Of a stretch of DNA of 54,438 bases, positions 48,350-54,438 are shown in pieces (position 1 is the first letter of the stretch; each line of letters starts with the position of its first letter). The stretch is taken from positions 1-54,438 of the forward strand of contig JAABQZ010000003.1 of NCBI GenBank assembly GCA_011391175.1, written 5' to 3'. The stretch comes from Methylophilaceae bacterium. GTDB lineage: Bacteria; Pseudomonadota; Gammaproteobacteria; Burkholderiales; Methylophilaceae. The notes beneath the pieces were generated by a model, which had not been told where the DNA came from, made no database searches, and worked only from the letters and a program-made list of their open reading frames with translations. The position numbers and the translations under genes were made by a program.

Positions 48350-49360
48350 ATGGCAAACCATAACCCAGCACCAGCGCAACTTATCGACCAATTTGGCCGC
48401 ACGGTTGACTATATTCGCCTATCCATTACTGACCGTTGCGATTTTAGGTGCGAATACTGCATGGCAGAGGATATGACTTTTTTGCCGCGTGAGCAGGTAT
48501 TAAGTTTAGAAGAATGCGCGCGTTTAGTAAAAATTTTTGTAAGTTTAGGCGTGTCTAAAGTACGCATTACTGGTGGCGAACCACTGGTACGCAAAAATGC
48601 CATGTGGTTGTTTGAAGATATCGGCAAATTAGACGGATTGAAGGAGTTAGTACTTACTACCAACGGTAGCCAGTTAGTGCGGCATGCAGCCACGCTAAAG
48701 AATGCTGGTGTCAAACGCATTAATATTTCTATCGATAGCCTAAAACCAGAACGATTTAAAAAAATCACCCGCACAGGCCGCCTCGAGCAAGTTTTAGATG
48801 GCCTGCAAGCCAGTATCCAAGCGGGTTTTGAAGGCATCAAAATAAACACTGTTTTAATGCGTGGCGCTAACGATGATGAAGCAATCGATTTAGTGCAGTT
48901 CGCCATCAATCACAATATCGACATTAGCTTTATTGAAGAAATGCCGCTGGGCGATGTAACGTACAACCGCGAAAACACCTTTGTCAGTAATGTAGATACG
49001 CTAAAACTACTGCAATCTCAATTTAACCTGCTACCCAGCACCGAAAGCACAGGCGGCCCCGCGAGTTATTGGCGCGTTGCAGACACAAGCAGCAAAATTG
49101 GCTTTATCTCCCCGCACTCACACAACTTTTGTGAGGCCTGCAACCGCGTACGCATTAGCTGTCAAGGTGAGCTATTTTTGTGCTTAGGCCAAGATGACAA
49201 AGTAGAGCTGATGCCTCTGTTACGCGCTAACCCAAACGACGACACACCAATTATTGACGCAATTTTAAACAGCATGAAAATTAAGCCGAAAGGTCACGAT
49301 TTCGACTTAAGTCGCGCTAAGCCAGCGGTGGTGCGCTTTATGTCGCACACAGGCGGCTAG
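48350..49360 (+). CDS. moaA: GTP 3',8-cyclase MoaA
   Basis: This 336-residue radical SAM enzyme starts molybdenum-cofactor synthesis by rearranging GTP. The SAM-cluster cysteines are C30, C34 and C37 (DRCDFRCEYC). The C-terminal cluster cysteines lie in FCEACNRVRISC. The protein ends in the activating Gly-Gly pair (SHTGG). No clear Shine-Dalgarno precedes ATG 48350, and a perfect 6-bp hairpin (48348-48363) encloses the start codon. mobA follows after one base. Confidence 0.97.
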   Translation: MANHNPAPAQLIDQFGRTVDYIRLSITDRCDFRCEYCMAEDMTFLPREQVLSLEECARLVKIFVSLGVSKVRITGGEPLVRKNAMWLFEDIGKLDGLKELVLTTNGSQLVRHAATLKNAGVKRINISIDSLKPERFKKITRTGRLEQVLDGLQASIQAGFEGIKINTVLMRGANDDEAIDLVQFAINHNIDISFIEEMPLGDVTYNRENTFVSNVDTLKLLQSQFNLLPSTESTGGPASYWRVADTSSKIGFISPHSHNFCEACNRVRISCQGELFLCLGQDDKVELMPLLRANPNDDTPIIDAILNSMKIKPKGHDFDLSRAKPAVVRFMSHTGG

Positions 49361-49361
49361 T

Positions 49362-49937
49362 TTGATTTCAAGTATACTACTTGCTGGTGGACAGGCGACG
49401 CGCATGAATGGTGTGGACAAGGGCTTGGTGATTTTGCAAAATAAGCCCCTGATTGCACATGTGATAGCACGCTTAAAGCCACAAGCGGATGAAATTTTTA
49501 TCAATGCCAACCGTGAAATTGCGGCTTATGAGTCTTTTGACTACCCTGTGCTGCAAGACGAAAATGCAGACTTCATTGGGCCATTAGCGGGTTTTAGTTT
49601 AGGTTTGCAACACGCCAAGTATGAGTATGTGCTCACTGTGCCTTGTGACTCACCATTATTACCACTTGATTTAGCTGATAGGCTTTTAAATGGCATGGCT
49701 GAAGCCCGCGCAGAGATTGCCGTGGCGAGCAGCGATGGCAACACATATCCCGTGTTTTGTTTAATGAAAAAAAGTGTGTTGCCAAGTTTGATTGAGTTTT
49801 TAGAGGCAGGTGAGCGCAAGGTGAGTGCTTGGCAAAAAAGCTTAAATTATATTGAGGTGGATTTTAGCGATAATAGCGCCGGGTTTACCAACCTAAATAC
49901 GTTTGAAGATTTAAAAACATTAGAATTACATTTATGA
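49362..49937 (+). CDS. mobA: Molybdenum cofactor guanylyltransferase MobA
   Basis: This 191-residue enzyme adds GMP to molybdopterin to form the MGD cofactor used by FdsA. It has the nucleotidyltransferase loop LAGGQATRMNGVDKGL (7-22) and the metal-binding VPCDSPLL. The start is TTG 49362-49364, because the conserved loop begins at residue 7 and the next ATG is within it. One base separates it from moaA, and its stop overlaps moeA (ATGA). Confidence 0.93.
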   Translation: MISSILLAGGQATRMNGVDKGLVILQNKPLIAHVIARLKPQADEIFINANREIAAYESFDYPVLQDENADFIGPLAGFSLGLQHAKYEYVLTVPCDSPLLPLDLADRLLNGMAEARAEIAVASSDGNTYPVFCLMKKSVLPSLIEFLEAGERKVSAWQKSLNYIEVDFSDNSAGFTNLNTFEDLKTLELHL

Positions 49938-51235
49938 CCAAGCCTACATTGAACAAGCCAACATTAGACCAAATTGCTAGCAACCCATCTTGCATGGACG
50001 ACTACGACCCAAATGCGATGTCTGTAGTGCAAGCACGACAATTTATTCAACAATTTTTAAACCCTGTAGTAGCAACTGAAACTGTTTCTGTTCGCAACAG
50101 CCTAGGGCGTGTGCTGGCGGCTGATATTATTTCTCCAAGCAATGTCCCTAACCACAACAACAGCGCCATGGATGGCTTTGCTTTTAAGTATAGCGACCAT
50201 TTGAAAACACTAAAAGTAATCGGCACCGCCTTTGCTGGCAAGGCTTTTTCAGGCGTTGTGAACCCAGGTGAATGCGTCAAAATTATGACAGGGGCGGTGA
50301 TTCCCACTGGGGCAGACACGGTGGTGATGCAGGAACGCATCGCGATTAAAAGTGATCGCATTACCTTGCTAGATGGCCCAAAACAAGGATTAAACGTACG
50401 TTTGGCAGGCGAAGATTTAAAGCTTGGCCAAATCGTATTAGCAAATAGCCATGTAATGAAACCGGCGGATTTGGGCTTGGTTGCATCGCTTGGTATTGGC
50501 GAGGTCACTGTTTACCAGCCATTAAAGGTAGCGTTTTTTAGTACTGGTGATGAACTGGTAAGTGTTGGACAACCTTTAGAAGTCGGCCAAATATACGATA
50601 GCAATCGCTACACTTTGTATGGCATGTTAGGCCGACTGAATATGCAAATAAGTGATTTAGGTAATATACCGGACGACCCAAAGTTATTAGAGAAAACTTT
50701 GCTGGATGCTGCTGAAAATAACGATGTGGTCATCACTAGTGGCGGCGTTTCGGTAGGTGAGGCTGATTACATGAAAGCACTACTCGCCAAGCACGGCCAA
50801 GTGTTATTTTGGAAAATCAACATGAAGCCTGGCCGTCCGCTAGCGTACGGAAAAATAGGTCAAAATAATAAGCAAGCACATTATTTTGGCTTGCCAGGCA
50901 ACCCAGTGTCTGCCATGGTGACATTTTACCAATTTGTTCAACCTGCCCTGCAAGCCATATCTGGTGCGGCCTACAGGCCGGTACCGTTTTTTTATGTGGA
51001 ATGCACAGAAAGTATTAAAAAAGCCACTGGACGAACCGAGTTTCAGCGTGGAGTTTTGTTTGAAGACATGCACGACGGTCATGTGGCCTGGAAAGTAAAA
51101 CCTCTACCTAATCAAGGCTCTGGTGTGTTAAGCAGCATGAGCACGGCCAATTGTTTTATTGTTTTGGATGAAACGGTAGGTAATTGTGAAGCAGGCACCA
51201 GCGTACGCGTGCAAACCTTAGACAGTTTTATCTAA
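49934..51235 (+). CDS. moeA: Molybdopterin molybdenumtransferase MoeA
   Basis: This 433-residue enzyme inserts molybdate into adenylylated molybdopterin. It has NHNNSAMDGFAFK, IMTGAVIPTGADTVVMQE, FFSTGDELV, TSGGVSVGEADYMK, MKPGRPLAYG and GLPGNPVSAMVTF, all standard MoeA motifs in order. An extra ~25 N-terminal residues precede the conserved VVQARQFI start. It closes the moaA-mobA-moeA operon, divergent from the Mo-dependent formate dehydrogenase. Confidence 0.96.
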   Translation: MTKPTLNKPTLDQIASNPSCMDDYDPNAMSVVQARQFIQQFLNPVVATETVSVRNSLGRVLAADIISPSNVPNHNNSAMDGFAFKYSDHLKTLKVIGTAFAGKAFSGVVNPGECVKIMTGAVIPTGADTVVMQERIAIKSDRITLLDGPKQGLNVRLAGEDLKLGQIVLANSHVMKPADLGLVASLGIGEVTVYQPLKVAFFSTGDELVSVGQPLEVGQIYDSNRYTLYGMLGRLNMQISDLGNIPDDPKLLEKTLLDAAENNDVVITSGGVSVGEADYMKALLAKHGQVLFWKINMKPGRPLAYGKIGQNNKQAHYFGLPGNPVSAMVTFYQFVQPALQAISGAAYRPVPFFYVECTESIKKATGRTEFQRGVLFEDMHDGHVAWKVKPLPNQGSGVLSSMSTANCFIVLDETVGNCEAGTSVRVQTLDSFI

Positions 51236-51315
51236 CCTTATATTTTCAATGCAATTTTACATAACTCAAAATAATTGGTTTATAACAGCCATAATTTTAC
51301 CATCACATTAATCTT

Positions 51316-51353
51316 AACAATGGTTATCATTTGCTTTTAAGCTGTAGTATAAT
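51316..51353 (+). promoter_or_regulatory. Candidate promoter with Fur-box-like site for the TonB-like operon
   Basis: A perfect -10 TATAAT lies at 51348-51353. A -35-like TTATCA at 51324-51329 gives an 18-bp spacer. The sequence at 51316-51334 matches 13 of 19 positions of the Fur consensus and overlaps the -35, so iron-dependent repression is plausible. The TonB-like start codon is about 60 bp downstream. Confidence 0.45.
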
Positions 51354-51413
51354 CAATGGCTTAGCTTAAATTAACATTGAATTTTTATATCACCCGAATA
51401 AAGAAACATTCTT

Positions 51414-52172
51414 TTGGATATCGCGATTAAAACCCCCAACGGCCATTCTAGCTTTAGTGACAGCACGCTCATTTGGGCAATGATTTGCTCTATGTTGTTG
51501 CACGTATTGCTAGCAGTGGTACTACCTAATTTCAAGTTTGAAATGAGCAAAGACACGCCAGAACCACTCACCATAGAAATCATGCAGCCAGCGCCACCAG
51601 CTCCCGTTGTATTACCTGAGCCAGTGCAGCCAGAGCCAATCGTAGAACCGGAGCCGATTAAAAAGCCAAAACCCATCACTGAGCCAGTAAAACCCATCCA
51701 GAAAAAATCACCTGAGCCAGTCCCTGTTCAAGATGCCAGCCCTGAACCCGTCACAGACGAGCCGCCAACACCAACTGTTATTACTGCAGCACCCAAAATA
51801 GATGCACCAACAGTAATTACCGCGCCGCCGCCAGAGCCGCCTAAAAAAATTGAGCCAAGTGAAAATGATGTGGATAACGCGCTTAGTCAATACGGTAGCA
51901 CTTTAGGCAGGGCAATTGCCAAACACAAAAGTTACCCTAAAATCGCACAAATGCGCGGCTGGCAGGGTGAATGCCTACTCGACTTAAAAATTGATAGTAG
52001 CGGCAACGTACTATCAGCCAATATAAAAGAAAGTAGCGGCCATGAGTCGTTGGATAATCAAGCGCTTGAGATGGTGCGCAAAGCATCACCCTTCCCTGCG
52101 CCACCTGAGGCGTTACGTGGCCGTAGCTTCAATATCACCGTTCCTGTCTCGTTTAAACTACAGGGCGGTTAA
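51414..52172 (+). CDS. TonB-family energy-transducer protein
   Basis: The 252-residue product has one N-terminal transmembrane helix (about 19-38). A long Pro/Glu/Lys-rich periplasmic spacer (about 48-150) follows, then a C-terminal TonB domain (YPKIAQMRGWQGECLLDLKID ... FPAPPEALRG). Such proteins couple the ExbB-ExbD motor to outer-membrane receptors. No exbB, exbD or receptor gene is nearby. The start is TTG 51414-51416; the next in-frame ATG would cut into the membrane helix. The stop overlaps the kinase ATG (TAATG), an unusual pairing. Confidence 0.87.
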   Translation: MDIAIKTPNGHSSFSDSTLIWAMICSMLLHVLLAVVLPNFKFEMSKDTPEPLTIEIMQPAPPAPVVLPEPVQPEPIVEPEPIKKPKPITEPVKPIQKKSPEPVPVQDASPEPVTDEPPTPTVITAAPKIDAPTVITAPPPEPPKKIEPSENDVDNALSQYGSTLGRAIAKHKSYPKIAQMRGWQGECLLDLKIDSSGNVLSANIKESSGHESLDNQALEMVRKASPFPAPPEALRGRSFNITVPVSFKLQGG

Positions 52173-53629
52173 TGCATAATAGGCAAGCCTACACTTCTAG
52201 GTCTTTGCGCGATTTACTCTTAGCACATGAGCTGATTTTTGTTGCGCTCATTTTGTTGGCAGTGGCTGGCGGTAGCTATGGCATTTACGTGTGGGATAAA
52301 TCGGCCAAAGAATCGCAGCGCATTCACTACTTAAACCAAGAAATTCAGCAGACAAGGGGCGATTTATATCGCCAGATGAAAGAGCTGTTTGATACATTTT
52401 TTTTAGAGGATGCTGACGGTCAAAATGAATACGAGGCTTATACACAATCAATTTTAAAACACTTTGAAGTGCTTAATAATTTAGCTGTTGGTGCGCAAGA
52501 AAAACAAGCGATTCATGATTTGGAAACTAACTATAAGAGCTTTGTTAATGAGGCACCCGCTCTGTTTTACCGTTATCAAGCCTCACCCAGTGCCGCCTCA
52601 CGAAAATCACTTTACCAAGATATAGAGACAGGTATTTTTAGCCAATATGAGGCGGTGTCTCAACGTGCAGAAGATTTGCTGGCGCTGAAGCAAATTGAAC
52701 TCAGAAAAAGATTGATCGAAGCAAAATATGCATCAATTGCCGTATTACTCATCCCTATTTTATTGGCAGGCTTGCTGCTGATTTTATCGCGGCTATTGTT
52801 AAAGCGCGCCATTGTTAACCCGATTAACGCCATTATGCAAGCCACTAGCGAAATTAGTGCGGGCAATTTGCAACACAAAGTACCCGAATCTGGCGCTGCC
52901 GAATTAGCCACACTTTCGCAAGAAATTAATCATATGGCAGCAGAGTTGCAGACAAATAGAGACGCGCTTGTGCGCACTGAGAAGCAGGCAGCCATGGGCT
53001 TGCTAGTGCCGATGTTAGCACACAATATTCGCAACCCGCTTGCTAGCATACGCGCCACTGCACAACTGCTAGATGAGCCCACCCACGATGACGAGACACG
53101 TGAATCACTGCAAGGTATTATTAACACCGTAGATAGGTTAGAGCGTTGGACAGGGGGCTTGTTAGCGTATTTACACCCAGTAAAACCGCAGCTCACGATC
53201 GCACGTTTTGACAGTATTTTAGAAGGCGCCATGCTGCCACTGACGCAAAAGATACGTGATAAAAACATCAGCTTAACCAAACATATACTGCCTCCTAATA
53301 TTGAAATACGCACCGATGAACATTTATTAGAACAGGTGTTTTACAACTTAATTTTAAATGCCATTGATGCCTCATCCAATGGCAGTAGCATTGTGATTGA
53401 AACACAATTGATTGATAACATCTTCACTTGTAGCCTACGTGATGAAGGAACAGGCATGCCATTTACACCTGACCCACACACCCTCAGCCCTGGGCCTAGT
53501 ACCAAGCGTTTTGGCACTGGTTTAGGCATTCCATTTGCATTTAAAGTATGCGAAGTATTAGGTGGCAATATCACATTCGAGGCCGTTTTACCAAAAGGCA
53601 CCTGCATTACACTTAATTTGCCACAATAG
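52172..53629 (+). CDS. Membrane sensor histidine kinase
   Basis: The 485-residue kinase has two transmembrane helices (about 20-40 and 187-210) around a ~145-residue helical periplasmic sensor, then HAMP (about 211-262). The phosphoacceptor is H284 in MLAHNIRNPL. The ATPase domain has N396 (NLILNAIDASSNG), DEGTGM and GTGLGIPFAF. No response regulator gene is adjacent within the window, so the partner is unknown. The ATG shares one base with the TonB-like gene stop. Confidence 0.93.
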   Translation: MHNRQAYTSRSLRDLLLAHELIFVALILLAVAGGSYGIYVWDKSAKESQRIHYLNQEIQQTRGDLYRQMKELFDTFFLEDADGQNEYEAYTQSILKHFEVLNNLAVGAQEKQAIHDLETNYKSFVNEAPALFYRYQASPSAASRKSLYQDIETGIFSQYEAVSQRAEDLLALKQIELRKRLIEAKYASIAVLLIPILLAGLLLILSRLLLKRAIVNPINAIMQATSEISAGNLQHKVPESGAAELATLSQEINHMAAELQTNRDALVRTEKQAAMGLLVPMLAHNIRNPLASIRATAQLLDEPTHDDETRESLQGIINTVDRLERWTGGLLAYLHPVKPQLTIARFDSILEGAMLPLTQKIRDKNISLTKHILPPNIEIRTDEHLLEQVFYNLILNAIDASSNGSSIVIETQLIDNIFTCSLRDEGTGMPFTPDPHTLSPGPSTKRFGTGLGIPFAFKVCEVLGGNITFEAVLPKGTCITLNLPQ

Positions 53630-53751
53630 TCAGCCGCAATAATTCCAGACTGAAATAATTATAATATTAGCTCCAACCAAAACATTTTTGTTTTGTCATA
53701 ATTTTTAGCTTGCCTAAATGCCAAATTTTTACAACAATGAGAATAATCAAT

Positions 53752-54219
53752 ATGACAACCTCTATGCTAAATACAACCGTCACTAATTTTGAATTACCAG
53801 CAACTAGCGGTACAAATTTCAAACTTTTGGACCATCTAGGCAAAACCCTAGTCATCTATTTCTACCCCAAAGACAACACGCCTGGCTGCACCACGCAAGG
53901 CATACAGTTTCGAGACAACTATGCTGCGTTTCAGACCTTAAATACCGAAATTTTTGGCATCTCTCGCGACAGTCTGAAATCACACGAAAACTTTAAGGCT
54001 AAATTCAGCTTTCCGTTTGAATTGCTAGCCGATACTGAGGAGGTGGCATGTAGCATATTCGGCGTCATGAAAATGAAGAACATGTATGGCAAGCAAGTGC
54101 GCAGTGTAGAGCGTAGCACGTTTGTCATTGACAAAAGCGGCGCGCTGATTAAAGAATGGCGTGGCGTCAAAGTCGATGGTCATGCACAAGAAGTGTTAAA
54201 TTTTATTCAATCTTTATAA
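53752..54219 (+). CDS. bcp: Thioredoxin-dependent peroxiredoxin (Bcp/PrxQ)
   Basis: This ~155-residue peroxiredoxin reduces hydroperoxides. The peroxidatic cysteine is C46 in YFYPKDNTPGCTTQ, with the family's T43 and a conserved Arg downstream (SVERSTFVID). The usual resolving cysteine five residues on is isoleucine here; C100 (EEVACSIFG) is the only other cysteine. ATG 53752 is chosen; 53737 and 53710 are possible but less like the family. It follows the histidine kinase by 122 nt and precedes a PhoH-type gene by 11 nt. Confidence 0.93.
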   Translation: MTTSMLNTTVTNFELPATSGTNFKLLDHLGKTLVIYFYPKDNTPGCTTQGIQFRDNYAAFQTLNTEIFGISRDSLKSHENFKAKFSFPFELLADTEEVACSIFGVMKMKNMYGKQVRSVERSTFVIDKSGALIKEWRGVKVDGHAQEVLNFIQSL

Positions 54220-54230
54220 AAAAAGAAGCT

Positions 54231-54438
54231 ATGGCAAAAAAATCTGCAGCGAATACCAAACTATTTGTACTTGACACCAATGTGCTGATGCACGACCCAT
54301 CGAGCTTATTCCGCTTTGAAGAGCACGATATCTACCTGCCAATGGTAACGTTGGAAGAACTAGATAACAATAAAAAAGGCCTGACCGAGGTGGCGCGCAA
54401 CGCACGCCAAGCTAGCCGTAGTCTAGAAGAGATAGTCG
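54231..54438 (+). CDS. PIN-PhoH family ATPase, 5' part only (cut by window edge)
   Basis: The first 69 codons are present. They encode the start of a PIN-domain RNase fold (KLFVLDTNVLMHDPSSL, with the catalytic Asp in LDTN, and VTLEELDNNKKG). This N-terminus is typical of the long PhoH-like proteins, PIN plus PhoH ATPase, linked to RNA turnover. The ATPase half lies beyond the window, so the full assignment rests on the PIN sequence alone. ATG 54231 follows AAAAGAAG. Confidence 0.82.
   Translation, partial: MAKKSAANTKLFVLDTNVLMHDPSSLFRFEEHDIYLPMVTLEELDNNKKGLTEVARNARQASRSLEEIV

Noticed and set aside
53678-53695. CAAAACA-TTTT-TGTTTTG dyad before bcp
   Set aside because: It is low in complexity and AT-rich in an AT-rich leader; it does not match an OxyR site and I cannot tell it from chance.

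Overview
The window is a compact, almost fully coding stretch of a Gram-negative chromosome. The gene content points to a betaproteobacterium, most likely a Methylophilaceae-type methylotroph (Methylotenera or a relative). The grounds are an NAD-linked Fds-type formate dehydrogenase operon, a class A RNase P RNA, SlmA, a DUF3579 protein, LpxC, and AT-leaning codon use. The taxonomy is inference from protein character, not a search. No tRNA or rRNA genes, IS elements, prophage genes or CRISPR arrays were seen.

Layout. 1-1148 (minus): a Gfo/Idh/MocA oxidoreductase cut by the left edge, coupled to a thioredoxin-fold protein. 1223-6400 (plus): rsmE, an N-acetylglutamate synthase carrying an N-terminal XRE DNA-binding domain, argB, a HAD nucleotidase, slmA and a hemerythrin protein. 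6451-29724 (minus): cca, an NDUFA9-like protein, a soluble lytic transglycosylase, a tiny membrane protein, lpxC, and a complete division/cell-wall (dcw) cluster. In transcription order the cluster is mraZ-rsmH-ftsL-ftsI-murE-murF-mraY-murD-ftsW-murG-murC-murB-ddl-ftsQ-ftsA-ftsZ, then lpxC. Nearly every junction overlaps or abuts. A three-repeat MraZ operator lies upstream, and rnpB lies upstream of that, separated by an intrinsic terminator. 30487-41248: an amber-interrupted gene, an EF-hand/BON protein, pyrC-rsmI, divergent yraN-dolP-DUF3579, a TlpA-like protein, a PilZ-like protein, trxA-rho-rpmE and a GT39 membrane glycosyltransferase. 41270-48146 (minus): fdsG-fdsB-fdsA-fdhD-fdsD plus a TauE/SafE transporter. 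48350-51235 (plus): moaA-mobA-moeA, which make the molybdenum cofactor that FdsA needs. 51414-54438 (plus): a TonB-family protein coupled to a histidine kinase, a Bcp peroxiredoxin, and a PIN-PhoH ATPase cut by the right edge.

Most of the window is orthodox housekeeping. Four points stand out. (1) The XRE-ArgA fusion has two matching operator-like dyads 30 bp apart just before its start codon, which suggests an enzyme that may also be an arginine-responsive, self-regulating DNA-binding protein. (2) A ~60-nt structured repeat occurs once inside the P3 region of rnpB and once directly after the rnpB 3' end, with compensatory base-pair changes between copies. (3) The only strong Shine-Dalgarno of murC is 22 nt from the start codon, but a 6-bp hairpin between them would bring it to 6 nt. 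(4) A Fur-box-like promoter precedes a translationally coupled TonB-like/histidine kinase pair.
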